Shown here: piece by piece, positions 9,598 through 20,080 of the stretch
Position numbering within the stretch: position 1 is the first letter of the stretch
Layout of the letters: the number at the start of each line of letters is the position of its first letter
Translations under genes and position numbers: made by a program
NCBI GenBank assembly: GCA_018136815.1
Contig: CM030936.1
Location: 124,001 to 188,000 of the forward strand
Length of the DNA: 64,000 nucleotides
Direction: 5' to 3'
DNA from: Isochrysis galbana
Lineage: Eukaryota > Haptophyta > Isochrysidales > Isochrysidaceae
The notes under the pieces: generated by a model
Databases searched by the model: none
What the model was told of the DNA's origin: nothing
Seen by the model: the letters and a program-made list of their open reading frames with translations, nothing else

Positions 9598-9935
9598 ATT
9601 AGCGCCGCCGGCGTCGCGCTCGCCGTCGCGTGGGTGCCCCGAGGGCGCCACTTCTCGCACCCCCATCATACGCTCGGGGCCGTCGCCTTCGCCCTCGCCC
9701 TCGCCCTGCTGCAGCCGCTCAACGCGCTCGTGCGCGGCCCGCCCGCCGCCCGCACCACACGCCGCGCCGTGTGGCGGGTCGCGCACAAGGGGACGGGCTA
9801 CGCCGTGCTCGCCGTGGGCGTCTACCAGGCCCTCTCGGGGCGCGCCCTGGCGACGCCGTTCTCGTCGCGTACGGGGTGCTCCTGGGCCTCTCCTTGGGGG
9901 TGCTCGCGGGGGGGGGGGGCTCATGGTAGGGTGAG
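9598..9935 (+). pseudogene. Cytochrome b561-like membrane domain fragment, frameshifted
   Basis: The plus-strand frame from ~9604 reads a hydrophobic helix, then HHTLGAVAFALALALLQPLN, RRAVWRVAHKGTGYAVLAVG and VYQALSG. This is the H...G...QP...R...W...H...G pattern of the second half of cytochrome b561/ferric reductase domains, including two His expected to bind haem. After about 9845 a third helix (VLVAYGVLLGLSLGVLAGG) continues in another frame, so at least one indel is present. The first helices and any start are missing, and a poly-G run ends it. A relic or part of an unsplit gene. Confidence 0.45.
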
Positions 9936-9984
9936 AGTCCCCACAGGAGGGGATTTCTTTTATACCGACGCATCGCGTATTTGG

Positions 9985-10017
9985 AAACGAGGGGTACCAA
10001 ATGAAGGCAAACGACCT
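9985..10017. repeat. AAACGAGGGGTACCAAATGAAGGCAA motif (copy near 58330)
   Basis: GAAACGAGGGGTACCAAATG and following bases recur with one mismatch at 58332-58361. Related inverted words occur at 6419, 8370 and 9117. Confidence 0.7.
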
Positions 10018-10021
10018 ACGT

Positions 10022-10140
10022 AGCCACTATTAGCCTCAATGTAAATAGCCGAAGGGCCACTATTAGCTTCAATGTAAATAGTCGGTGGGCCACTATTAGC
10101 TAGATACCTAATAGTCGAAATCCAAACCTATTCACAGTCT
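10022..10140. repeat. ATGTAAATAG repeats with inverted LINE-end word
   Basis: Three copies of CACTATTAGC-(N)-ATGTAAATAG or a variant, followed by TATTCACAGTCTTACTCCACGG, the inverse of 5577-5598. Probably a LINE 3' end or another repeat adjoining it. Confidence 0.5.
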
Positions 10141-10217
10141 TACTCCACGGACGCAGCTAGCAGCTAGAAGAGCCCAGGCAGACATGGGCCGACAACCAAA
10201 AAAACGAGTAGACACCA

Positions 10218-10362
10218 ACGACTTTCTCGCCCTCTCTTCGAAGTAATAGACAACGAAACACTAACACCAAGCCACACTTTAAAAACGATAGCTCAGAAAC
10301 TAGAATTCGAACACATACACTCATACAAAAAAAACAGCACGAACGAGAGCGACCAGGGCTAG
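10218..10362 (+). pseudogene. Short LINE C-terminal-like peptide
   Basis: A plus-strand frame reads RPLFEVIDNETLTPSHTLKT and IAQKLEFEHIHSY then stops. It is A-rich and resembles the far C-terminal region of L1-like polyproteins, lying next to repeats shared with the 5.2-5.7 kb LINE fragment. Weak evidence on its own. Confidence 0.3.
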
Positions 10363-10481
10363 CGCCCTGGATACGAGGGAGGAGTGACTCCCAAGCGACC
10401 CACCCATAGGGGAAGCCGTAGGGCTGGGCCCCCGCAAAGAGACGCGACCCAAGGCGCCTCACAGCAACTGCGAGCCAACAG

Positions 10482-10509
10482 CCCCCCCCCCCCCCCCCCC
10501 CCCCCCCCC
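10482..10509. repeat. Poly-C tract (~28)
   Basis: Uninterrupted C run. Similar long C/G runs occur at 13050-13094, 44129-44149 and 34880-34889. Confidence 0.95.
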
Positions 10510-10680
10510 GACGCCAGACCCAAAGTAGTGCACATGGGTCGACCCCCCGAAACCGAACAAAAAGGACCGAGGGGGGGAGCGAAAGGGGAGTGAGGGTGGG
10601 GCAAGGGCGATGTCAGGGGCAGCCCTCATAGCGAGGGACGAGGGATAACAAAGTAGTAGGCACCTTCAAGAATATTTTTT

Positions 10681-10718
10681 TAGTAGGTGTGTAGCCCAGA
10701 ATCTTCAGATGTTTTTTT
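10681..10718 (+). mobile_element. 3'-terminal scrap of the LINE family seen at 39599-41864
   Basis: TAGTAGGTGTGTAGCCC and AATCTTCAGATG followed by a T run match the 3' end of the LINE copy at 41827-41866. Upstream sequence does not match, so it is a severely 5'-truncated copy or a fragment. Confidence 0.6.
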
Positions 10719-11482
10719 ATAGCATGTGCGGGCCAACGGTAAGAAAAGAGCCTGTCGGTAGCATCATTTTTCTCTCCATGTGTTGCAAGATGGATTGAAA
10801 CGCTCAGCAACACGCGCGTGTACACACACATGTGCACATGCACATGCACATCATGCAACAAACTTGTCACGCGCACACTAACTCACACGGAGCGTACGGC
10901 AAAACATCACCTTTCCATCTGCACAGCGTCATGCGCCACCAGCTCGATGTACCGACAAACGGTCCAGAAATGTAGAAGGGGGGGGCTGGGGGAGCAGCAT
11001 CGTGTCGTGAAGTAAAGAGGGAAGCGCGACTCTTAAAATGGATGATGATGTCTTGATTTATGCTGTTCGTAGCTATTGTAGCACCGCTTGCATTTGCAAG
11101 GAGCCCAGATTCACAATAAAGCGAGCAGCAACCCGCAGTGGGTTGTGAAAGAGGAGAGGGGAGGACGATTAATATTATGTTGCGCGGGAGTGCCCGTTGA
11201 AGTCACGTTAGCTTCTCGGACAAAGTAAGTCGAAATGCTGCCCGTCAGCGAAAAAAAATTCGAAACGAAAGAAGGTGGCCAATACCCGAGGTTCATCTTC
11301 GCGTGCCATCATGTGGCCTTTGTCGATTTCACTCAATGCGACTCAACTTGATCAGTTGTTGCTCCGCCCGAGGTCACTGGCCATTGAACCAGTATCATCC
11401 ACGCATCGACATGCTTTCGTGTGCTTGCATATTGGAACGAATGCCGGCCCCTTTGCCATTCGCTAGGTTCGACCATTGAAGG
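10719..11482. other. Intergenic, no gene seen
   Basis: Contains a CA/GT-rich patch (10810-10870) and otherwise anonymous sequence. It is the 3' flank of the acyltransferase gene on the minus strand. Confidence 0.4.
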
Positions 11483-12774
11483 CTACCAGATCTCCAGCTG
11501 CGCGTCCGGTTTCCCACACTCCGCTTTGTGCGCATCAAACAAAGCCCTTAGCGCGGCGAGGTAACGCGAATGCCATGCATTGACCTCGTCAGCCGTGGGA
11601 TCTTCTAACTTCGGAAGCTGGAGCGGGGTGCCAATGCACGAGATGACCTCCGCGCGTTGCTTTGGGAAGGGGGGAAGCAAAGGTTCTCCCCAGAATGCTA
11701 CCGCTGGAATGCCGTACCGATTGATAGCAAGGCGCGGCTTGAGAGCTCCAGTGAAGGTGTGATACGTCTCCGACTCGCCAAATGTATAAATGGGCGTGAT
11801 CGCGTAGCCATGTTGCAGTGCATACTTGATCAGACCCTTCCGGCCCAAAATAGCGGTGCGCTCTTTGCCATACACGTGGAGGGTGGCATCCTCGAAGCCT
11901 CCGGGGATGATAGCCAGGTTTCGGCCAGCTCGCATCAGCTCAGTCATTCGCTCTTTGGTCGCAGACTCAAGACGACCAGAGATATCGCAGAGGAGCTATG
12001 GCATGTTGGGTGGGGTGGAGCATGTGGTTGGCATGCATGCCATATGAGTCGTGCATGCACAGGAGAGTGGTACGAGAGCATTAGTTTGTACTTTGCATCA
12101 CCTCACCTTGAAAAAGCCCGACCATTCTCGCAGATTCCGCGCAATGAGGAAGGCAGTGCCCTGCCAAGGCTCTGCATACGCGTCTCCTGGCCTTGCCGTG
12201 CGTAAGCTCGCTTGAGCTGGCTCAGAGGCATAGTCATTGAACTCACGTGACCAAACGCCGTTGCACACAAATCCAACAGAGAGGATACCATGAGGGTGGA
12301 ACATGAACAAGGTCTTTTCCGGCTTGATGCTTTCAACCGCACCTAAGTCCCCACGCGCGAAATACAGCGAGGCGTCTAGGTTATCAGGGTGGATGCCAAC
12401 AAGCTGGTCATGCTTCTTCTAGCGATACTGGCATCCTGGCATCAGAGGCAGTGGCAATCACCTTTGACAACGCATTTCTTATAGTACGCTGACATGTCGA
12501 GCTCATATACGAGGCGGAGGAACCATGGTCTCCACGCAAGCGTGATCCCAAAGTTCATCAAACCCATCGCAGTGATTATCGCAAAGCCAGCCAACGCCCT
12601 CCAGCCGCCTCCGGAGGTGAGGAGATAGAGTGCTAAGAGCGGCGGCAAGACGCAGCCAACCCAGAGCGGGATGAAGCAGCAGTGAACAATGAAGCCGCCC
12701 AGCCATGTGCCGCGCAGGAAAGAGGGCGCGAGCGGTGAGCTCGCGGATTCGCTCATCGCGAGACGAGGGAGCAC
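11483..12774 (-). CDS. DGAT2-family acyltransferase (MGAT/DGAT type), three exons
   Basis: Predicted to transfer an acyl group from acyl-CoA to mono- or diacylglycerol in the ER (triacylglycerol synthesis). Model: exons 12774-12472, 12418-12107, 11995-11483 (~375 aa). Exon 1 has two hydrophobic N-terminal segments and WRPWFLRLVYELDMSAYYKK. Exon 2 carries the family signature FMFHPHGILSVGF (HPHG) and TAFLIARNLREW. Exon 3 has LAIIPGGFEDATLHVY, KGLIKYALQHGY and PIYTFGESETY, all typical DGAT2 blocks. Donor GTGAGG at 12106 and acceptor ATAG before 11995 keep phase 0. The first junction (donor GTTGTC at 12471 or GTCAAA at 12468, acceptor CTAG before 12418) is less certain. The start could be Met1 or Met7. 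The stop is TAG. A GA/G-rich tract lies upstream. Confidence 0.85.
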
Positions 12775-13049
12775 GGAAGCTAGTCAGGGAAAGGAGCAGC
12801 AGCAGTGCCAAGCAAAGCGGTGCAAGAGGCTCGTGCGAGAGGAGTTTGGTGTTGGCTGAGAGAAAGAGAGGGAGAGGGCGAGACGCGAGCGAGCGAAAAA
12901 AACGGAGAGAAGTGTGAGGAAGAGGAGCGAGAGAATAGACCGGGGAGAGCGGAGAGGGAGCAGAGCGGAAAGCGAACGGGCGAGCGGTGGGAGAAGGCGG
13001 CGAGGGGGTGGGCGGCGGCGGGGGGAGACGAGCGGGTGGGGTGGGGGAA

Positions 13050-13094
13050 GGGGAAGGGGGGGGGGGGGGGGGGGGGGGAGGGGGGGGGGGGGGG
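13050..13094. repeat. Poly-G tract upstream of the acyltransferase gene
   Basis: Nearly uninterrupted G (two A interruptions) within a purine-rich stretch 12890-13135. It could fold as G-quadruplex. Confidence 0.9.
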
Positions 13095-13639
13095 AGTGGA
13101 GGGAGGACCCCAGATTCAGCGGGAAGAGAGGCAGGAGCTTCTTGGATCGGCCCCATTTCTATTTTAAGGCACTATGAAGTCTTACCCTTTGGTTTCGAGA
13201 ATAGGTGCTCAAACTGCAGGAAAGCCTCCTTATGGAGAGAGCTTGGCCGACGTGTGATTCTTTTTTCAGTTGAAGCCCGTCGTGACTCACAGGGTATTTT
13301 CTTGCGTACGTGTGCGCAACATCGCGAGCCTCATCCATCAGCCCCCTAGCTGTGAAAGACAGTGGGTAGGGTATACAAAATAATCAATGTTATATCCTAG
13401 CCAACCCCACTAGCTAATTGGACACAACTTTTCCGTCCCGGAATCCCGCCATGCCTGACGAGCCAGGTGCCAGGTGTCCGGGGAGGGGGCACCGCCCCCT
13501 CCCCCCGATATTCGTCCTCCCCCCAGTGCATGCACCGACCCCGCGCACCCCAACGCGTCCTCTCCTCGAGTCCACGCTGGGGGAAAACCCCTCTCGGGTA
13601 AAAGCAACGCAGGGGGGGGGGGGGGCACTCATGAATAGG

Positions 13640-14245
13640 AGCCCAGAAACGCTAATCTCTCCTCGCAAGAGCGAGTGGCCGCGGTGAGCCGCGGCCCTTC
13701 CCTCCTGGTTCTGGCGCCCCCGTCTTCTCTTACCCAAACGGGGCGAGAAGACACGTAAACGCCGGAGGGGAGAGCTGCCACTCCCCCCTCCCCTCCCTCT
13801 TCCCTTTTCCTCCTCTCTTCCCTGCGGCGGGGGCCCATGGCGCGCGCCTGCGGCCCCTCTTCAGGTCCCCAGGAGGCCAGCAGGGGCCTAGGAGCGCAGC
13901 TCAGGGGGCAGGTGAGGCTGGGGCATGGCCCTGGCCCCTCCTGCCTCTCCATCGCTGGCTCTCGAGCCCCTGCCAGTCGACTGGAGCTGGCTGGGGGGTC
14001 CTGATCAGGGGGGCCCAGGGGGAGGAGGGGCTGGTCAGAGGGATGGGCAGGCCACGACGGGCCAGGGCGGGCGAGTCAGGCGGGCCTGTGGGGAGAGGAA
14101 TGGGTCAGCAGGGCTGTGTGCTCCTGGCAGGCCATCAGGCGTGCCAGGAGAGTGAGTGGTTCCTCCCCCATGGCGGGGGAGGAGTGGAGAGAGGGGGGGG
14201 CTCGTGCCCCGCCATGGGTGAACCAAGTATAAACTTAGTTGCAGT
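13640..14245. repeat. GC-rich dispersed repeat, inverted copy at 47740-48140
   Basis: 13680-14090 aligns with the reverse complement of 47740-48140 (landmarks CCAGTCGACTGGAGCTGGCT, CCTGATCAGG, CCCAAACGGGGCGAGAAGAC). A weaker relative lies at 63500-63880. Its right end (14200-14245) carries a second shared motif, CCATGG plus AACCAAGTATAAACTTAGTT at 14221-14240. Non-coding. Family unknown. Confidence 0.7.
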
Positions 14246-14512
14246 GGGTAGGGTATAGAAAGACAGAAAATACAGCTGTTTTTGGCTTTCTAAAAAAACA
14301 GTGTAAAACAGGGCAAAATACAGATACAGGGGGGGGGGCTCTCCCCCTCTTCTCCCCCCGTTGGAGCGTAACCTCTCTGCGTCGCTCGCCGCGCTGCGCC
14401 CCCCTCCCCCCTCCCCGCCCTCTCCCCCCACGATGAGCCACTCTCTCTTCAACCCCAATCCCACCCGCGCGTCGCGGTCCGCGCGCGCGGTCGTGGAAGA
14501 TGGCAGCGACAC

Positions 14513-14704
14513 ATGCGGCGACGATTCTCGATTCTCCGACGCCGGATAGGCCAACGCCGGCTGCCGCCGCGCCGCTTGCTTGGGCGGCGCTTCTCAACGG
14601 CGCAGCCGCCGCATGTAGTGAATAGTGAAGGCTGGGATAGCGACGACGACAGCGATGCTGAAGATGATTGGATGGCGGACGAGTTGGCTTTGGCTTTGAC
14701 GTAA
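14513..14704 (+). pseudogene. Acidic DDDSDAEDDWMAD peptide segment
   Basis: The plus-strand frame contains WDSDDDSDAEDDWMADELA. A similar segment on the other strand at 47449-47560 reads WESDDDSDAEDDWMADD. Both sit beside copies of the GC-rich repeat, so this is part of a repeated element rather than a unique gene. Confidence 0.4.
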
Positions 14705-14929
14705 GTTTTGTTTTGTAAGGGCCCAAATTTTGTTGTCAAATTTGAGGGTTGGGCACCTGAATTTTGATCAAAATTTTGACGCTTTCGAATATTTTGTCCT
14801 ATTATAACCCTATAACCCTTACCCTTAGTTAGTGTTAGTAAGTATTAGGCGCGTTAGACGCCTTGGCCACAGCGACTTGTTGTTGCTTTGAATTGCCCCG
14901 TAGATGGACCGGTTCCGTTCTGCCGCCGA

Positions 14930-15230
14930 TGGCGCCGCTGGTTGTGCTAACACTTGTTGTGCCACCGCTCCCCTTGTCCCTGGTCGCCAGGCATACAGAG
15001 GACTTCGGGCGGAAGCCCCATGCATGGCCAGCGAGGCAAGCAACTAACAACTAAGTTTATACTTAGTTCAGCATGGGGGGGCGCCTCGCGTCCCCCCTCT
15101 CAAGCACCAATTCCCCTCCGGGGGGCCTGTCGGTCATCCCCATGCTCTGCCTCTGGGCATAAGCAGGGCATTCAACACAACCACCCAGACCCCCAGTGGG
15201 CGCGGCATGAGCTGCTCAACTGCAGCACCG
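14930..15230. repeat. Repeat related to 38740-38880 and 63640-63870
   Basis: Contains CCTGGTCGCCAGGCA, GCCAGCGAGGCAAGC and GGGCATTCAACA..CCCAGACCC words shared with the reverse complement of 63640-63860 and with 38775-38830. The palindrome AACTAAGTTTATACTTAGTT is at 15049-15068. Confidence 0.5.
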
Positions 15231-15605
15231 CAATTGTAATCATAAATGGCCGCAAGGAGCAGCAGCCAAGAGAAAGAGTGCCGCCGTATGCCAGCAAGCA
15301 AGCGATTTGTCTGCACGGTTCAGGGTGACGGTCTTTGCGCTCAGACTACCCCCTTCGGCAGTCGACGACAGTGTGATAGTGGTTGTGCGGTAATTCCCGA
15401 GTTGGGAAAACACCTACGATATGCTTTAGAACGTATACAATAGACGCCACTTTGCGAGTCGCGACACATCCACCATCCACGTAGAAGCTTACGTGAGACT
15501 GTAACTGTATGCCGCAAAAATCCAAGAGAGCATGGCAAGCGGCTAGCGGCTCGCCACTCACCACATCACGGCCCAGTGGCGAGTATGTACATATTCGCTG
15601 TATTA

Positions 15606-17553
15606 TTATTCCATGAATTCGAGCTCGACATCAATGAGGTCGGAGAGGAGTATGGCGGAGCGCCCGAGCAGCCAGCCTCCGAATAGAAAAGGTGAGCGGA
15701 TCTGGCGCATCAGAAGCCACAGCACTTCAGCCGACACGAGCACGTCGATTGCCGTCGCATCCGCCAGTCGTACGGGTGTGGTGTAGTTACCATGGCCGCC
15801 GCCAAGGCTGAAGGGCAACCTTTCACGCAGAGACATCTTGATGAGCATCGCGGTCTCGAAGAGCGCTGCACCGGCGGCTGTAGAGCCCACAGCCGAGAGG
15901 ACGGTCCGGTGCGCCCGAGAGGATGGCATAAAACCACGCAATGCACCCCACGCTAGCCCACCCAATGTGCAGAAAGCCACTGAGAGGATCCCTTCGAGCA
16001 GCCGCTCGTCTGACGCGAGATCTGACACGCCAAGAGGTGGCAGCGCTGGTGGCTCAGGGTCCGGCGGCGCTGCGTGCGTCTCGAGGAAGGGCTCGTGACG
16101 CGCGGCGACCTCTTCCGCACTTGAGGGATCCTCGATGCCCCTGCGGACACGCTCCTCCCTCTCCTCGGCCTCCTCTGCCGCATGAGCTGCCAATCGAGAG
16201 AGAGCAAGGTGGGCATACTCCTCGATGAGGTGCTCCCGCGTGTCTATGGTGGTATCCCCTGTTGCGCGACGCAGCTGACCTAGATCTAGATTGCCCCGAC
16301 GCATCATTCCACCAACATGCCGTCCATTGACACCGGCTTCTGCGCCGCCGTTCTCGTTGACAGCATCCACCTCCCCGCAACTTGGCGGCATAGAGCCGGA
16401 GCTACGCAGTTCGCCCAACGGCGGCCAATCCGCTTCATCAGGTAACCCCCCAAGTGCATCGAGCGTGCCCGCTTCGTCCGGCTCCTCTGCTGAAGGCGCG
16501 AGTTGAACAAGATACCGCTTGATCATTGGGCTAGCCAGCATTGCTTGGGCCACATCCCTGCGACGCGACGCGGCAGCAGCCGTGCATGCCCAGTACAATG
16601 CTGCAAGGCGATCAAAGTCAGTTGCGGGTGCTGCCTGCTCGAGCATCCGCTCGTAGAACCAGCCGTCCCCCTCCGCGTGCTCAAAGGCAGGGTGGTTGGA
16701 TAGCGCAGCTGTCAGCCTTAGCGCGTCAAGCAGCACCTCCGAGTCGTTGAGTGGGGTAGCCGTGGGTGAGGCGTGCAAGACCGGTGGCAAGGCATCCAGA
16801 TATGCATGATAGTACTCATCCGATCCGTGGAACGCTTGCATCGGCACGGGGCCCTCAAGCATGGCCGTCAACGCACCCAGAGCGACCTGTGATCAAAGAG
16901 ATGCGGACATTGGAGCCGATGCGGACATCAGAGCACGAGCAAGTCTGGAAGGCGAACGGTGGGCGGCTGGAGCAGCCTGTGTAAAGCTCTATGGCATGGC
17001 CATTTCTTCCAAAATGGTAGGTGAGATGGCTCGTGTCCGACAGCCCGTCCCCTTCTACTCCTTGACTGCGGACCGTCCTCTTCATTTGTCCTACCTATGA
17101 GCGCGCAGACCCCAGGCGCCACGCGTGCGCGGACTAGCCACTACCGGACTATGTGCCACTCCTAACCTGCTGGATGTCTGCCTCAAACGAGGCAACGAGC
17201 CTTCCCCAAGAGCGCGCGGCTCCTGAGCCTAGCAGCCGGATCTTGAGGTCATCGACGGGAAGCTGGGCGAGAGTAAAAGCGGCCATAAGCCCGCCAATCT
17301 GGAAGACGCTCGCCCCCTCCGCGCCCAGCGCAGTCCCAGGCGACTCGACATACGACTGCACACGGCGCAAAAGCCAATCGCTTCTGCCAAGCGCTCCTGC
17401 GCCGAGGAGCGAGATGCCGAGCACACCAGCGCCGACAAGCGGCCAATTGAAGATCGGCTCGTCGGGCACAGACGATCGCCCCACGTACGCCCGGTGTGCC
17501 ACTCGCCACAGCTGTCTGCCGAGCGGCCGCAAGCGTGGGTGCACCGCCAGCAT
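15606..17553 (-). CDS. Unknown membrane protein, two exons (~555 aa)
   Basis: Exon 1 17553-17167 and exon 2 16886-15606 join in phase 0 with donor CAG|GTTAGG and acceptor ACAG|GTC, giving ~555 aa with a TAA stop. Exon 1 encodes a hydrophobic segment (FNWPLVGAGVLGISLLGAGA) and a second apolar stretch (FQIGGLMAAFTLAQL). Exon 2 encodes a helical soluble part rich in Ala, Glu and Arg. Its last ~150 residues hold several hydrophobic segments (ILSVAFCTLGGLAWGAL, VLVSAEVLWLLM, FLFGGWLLGRSAILL) consistent with multiple membrane spans. No catalytic motif or family was recognised. The consistent frame, a single good intron and low-stop codon pattern support a real host gene. It lies between the acyltransferase and the DnaJ gene, all on the same strand. 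Confidence 0.7.
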
Positions 17554-17906
17554 CGGCGCGCGCCCTTGCTCTCGTTTTAAAAGGTGATCCAGTAGAATTT
17601 ACCTCTCTTGGGACGATCGCCCCCGAAATGTATTGTCGAGACAATTGGTGAATATGTCAGCGGTCATCTGGGAAGTCGAGATCCATTCCGGGGCTGAAAT
17701 ATTATGTAGAAATTACTCTCGAGCGTAAATAAAGCAAAACAAACAAGCGAGCATAATGATAATGACGGGTGCGAGCGGGTGACCCCTGGATTTTTGATTG
17801 AATCGCGCGTGGCCGAGTTATCAGTAAATATGTGGATCGGGAGGGAATTGCTGTAGATGTCCTAGAAACTCGAATGGGTGCAATGAGAATTGCAAGTTCC
17901 GAGCAG
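17554..17906. other. Intergenic upstream region
   Basis: No gene seen. More AT-rich than the flanking coding sequence; includes the 5' flank of the unknown membrane protein gene and the 3' flank of a copia fragment. Confidence 0.4.
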
Positions 17907-18224
17907 CTAAGGCATAAATAAACAGCTGTTTCGGCTTCGGCTTCGGCCGATTATTGGGCGACTAACTTGAGTTTCTTGGACTGAAATGAGATTGATTGAG
18001 GCCCCCCCATACCCCATACTTGAGTACGTATGTACGTATCCAGCAAACGGCCTCGAAAGAGAGCCCCAGGATGAGTCAGCATAAACTTCAAGTGACGAAT
18101 TCGAGCCATCGTACGTTATTCCAAGTCCAAGCCATTTTGAGTAGCATTGGAGGTAGCTAACGATACCAAGAGCCGAGTCATAGTCATAGTTCTGAGGCGA
18201 AGGATCCTGCATGAATTGGCACAC
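17907..18224 (-). pseudogene. Ty1/copia RNase H-region fragment
   Basis: The minus-strand frame reads MCQFMQDPSPQNYDYDSALG, IVSYLQCYSKWLGLGITYDG and LEVYADSSWGS...FAGYVHTYS. This matches the copia pattern (Y/FM..P...H/Y...A..I..YL...GL.Y...L.-Y-D-W....R...GYV) at the RT-RNase H junction. It lacks the rest of pol and LTRs. A relic. Confidence 0.65.
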
Positions 18225-18703
18225 ATAATATTAATAAAACAACTGAGCGTTAGTACCACTACTCCCACTAGCCCGGTACTATCGCGACACCCCTCAGCGC
18301 ACTTGCACGTACCCACATGCGGGGTCCGTGCCCTCCTCTGCCGCCGCGGTAGCGGCGGCAGCATCAGCACCGGCCTTCTGGCCCTCGACGCCCCACGGGT
18401 CTCCAAACTACCACTGCCCAAACATGCCTCCCCAGCAGCCCTCTGAAGAGCTGGGCACTGCCTCCTCGGCGCGGCGCCCACCCTCCCGCACCCGCCGTCT
18501 CTAAAACCTAGGGAACCACCTTAAGCAATGAGAAAGAGCAATGTGTTGATAACGCTCCTCGCATAAAGTGCATCATCAACAATATTACATCTGTCCACCT
18601 TACATTTCATCCAAGATGCTGCGTGGTGTGTATGCCTGCAGCACGAGAGGAAGAGAGCGGCTGGAGCTCGCGCATACGATAGCTGCAGCACTACGAAACG
18701 AAA
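18225..18703. other. Intergenic, holds a 30-bp dispersed word
   Basis: CTGAGCGTTAGTACCACT at 18243-18260, with preceding AATAAAACAA, recurs at 59879-59906 with few changes. No gene seen. Confidence 0.4.
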
Positions 18704-20080
18704 TCATCGGAATCGCACATGAACATGTTGACCGCCGTGATTGAACCACTGGCCTCCGCCATGACCGCGCGCTTCTTGTTCATTGTTGTTACCCGTCACT
18801 TCCTCGCCTGCATCATATTTTCTCCGCGCGTCGTCATCTGAAAGCACCTCATACGCCAGAGTGATGGCCTTGAATTTGACCTCAGCCGTCTCTCGCTCCG
18901 CTTCGGGTTTGTCCTTCGTCTTGTCAGGATGGTATTCGACAGCAAGCTTGTGATACGCACGTTTGATCTCTCTAGAGGATGCCGAACGCGATACGTTGAG
19001 CAACTTGTAGTAGTCTTCTTGCTTCGAACGACGCAGCAACTTCTCGGCCTTTTGAAGCCCACCGCGCGCTTCTTTGGAGTGATGGTCTTCCTTGAGCACC
19101 TCCTGGAAAATGCCAATCGCGGCATCATACTCTTCAGCGAGCAAGTGAGCTTCGGCAAGGAGCAGCTTCGAGGATGATGACGATGAATCGAGGCGATGGT
19201 GCTCGGTGCACGAGACGAGACCCTCAGTGCTCAGACGTAATTTGGTGCAGCAGATGCACAAGTCGCGATAGAGCGAGGCACGGTACACCGCCGGCGGGGA
19301 TAATGCCAGAGCGTCCTCAATGAGCACACGGGCTGCTTCGTACTGGTCATCACGTTCAAGCTGCCTCATTCGACCTTTGCCCTCCACTTCTTTGCCCATC
19401 ACCTCCTCAAGTTTGGCCAGCAGCTTGGCCAACTTCTTTACCTGCTTGTAGTCGGACTTGCATGCCTGGTGCTCAGGATCCCATTTGAGAGCCTCACGGA
19501 ACTGGCGCAACGCCAGCTCTGTATTGCCCATCACGTAAAATCCTTTCCCCCTCTTGTATAGCTTAGCAAGATTGTCATCTGCGCTGGCCTCTTTGCCGTC
19601 ACCCTCCTTGGCAGCGCGCTTCTTTCGCTGTTCTCGTAGCCAGGCCCACTGTTCTGCGCACTTCTCCTCGCACTTGAATGGCGGATGCGAGCAACTTGAT
19701 TCTGCTGCACGTACTCCGCCCTCACATTCGCAGTAGCCTGAGGAGCCGTCGGCAATCGTTGCCATACAGTCGCGATCCATGCTCGGCTCACGCTTGCCAC
19801 TGGCTGTGCATCCGCCCGTCTGACGCCACGAGACGCACTTGCTAGGTGCGCTGAGTTCATCGCATCGGCCACATGTGTGCGGGCAGCTCTGCCAGACAAA
19901 GCTGAGTGGATCAATCCCCACAGGCGGGCGGGCCCATGCGGCTGAGAAATGCTTGTCGCACGAAAACTTGAGGAAATCGCAACTGATCGAGCGGGAGGGC
20001 GGGCAGCCCTCCTCTGCGCACACCCACGGCCCGCTGTCCTCACACGGACTTGCCGCGCTCGCCACGAGCAGAGCCCACAT
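18704..20080 (-). CDS. ER-type DnaJ/TPR co-chaperone with Cys-rich N-terminus (DNAJC3-like)
   Basis: Intron-less, 458 aa, ATG 20080 to TGA 18704. Likely enters the secretory pathway: a short hydrophobic start ([11 protein letters not shown]) precedes a Cys-rich region. Residues ~13-72 resemble a ShKT fold (C...C...F...C...[10 protein letters not shown]). Residues ~82-137 are a second Cys-rich block ([18 protein letters not shown]...SGYCECEGG...C). TPR-like helices follow (~170-345: [31 protein letters not shown]). The J-domain spans ~352-422 with the HPD motif in [16 protein letters not shown]-domain plus TPRs is the layout of p58IPK/DNAJC3, which hands unfolded proteins to the ER Hsp70 BiP. 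The added Cys modules are unusual. No KDEL-type tail (ends HVRFR). Confidence 0.85.
   Translation of the reverse strand: MWALLVASAASPCEDSGPWVCAEEGCPPSRSISCDFLKFSCDKHFSAAWARPPVGIDPLSFVWQSCPHTCGRCDELSAPSKCVSWRQTGGCTASGKREPSMDRDCMATIADGSSGYCECEGGVRAAESSCSHPPFKCEEKCAEQWAWLREQRKKRAAKEGDGKEASADDNLAKLYKRGKGFYVMGNTELALRQFREALKWDPEHQACKSDYKQVKKLAKLLAKLEEVMGKEVEGKGRMRQLERDDQYEAARVLIEDALALSPPAVYRASLYRDLCICCTKLRLSTEGLVSCTEHHRLDSSSSSSKLLLAEAHLLAEEYDAAIGIFQEVLKEDHHSKEARGGLQKAEKLLRRSKQEDYYKLLNVSRSASSREIKRAYHKLAVEYHPDKTKDKPEAERETAEVKFKAITLAYEVLSDDDARRKYDAGEEVTGNNNEQEARGHGGGQWFNHGGQHVHVRFR

Noticed and set aside
9188-9934. Long plus-strand frame through promoter copy B and the b561 fragment
   Set aside because: Passes through the duplicated non-coding block and reads the b561 segment in the wrong frame.
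12503-13156. Pro-rich minus-strand frame upstream of and overlapping the acyltransferase gene
   Set aside because: Generated by the G-run and purine tract; overlaps exon 1 of the acyltransferase in another frame.
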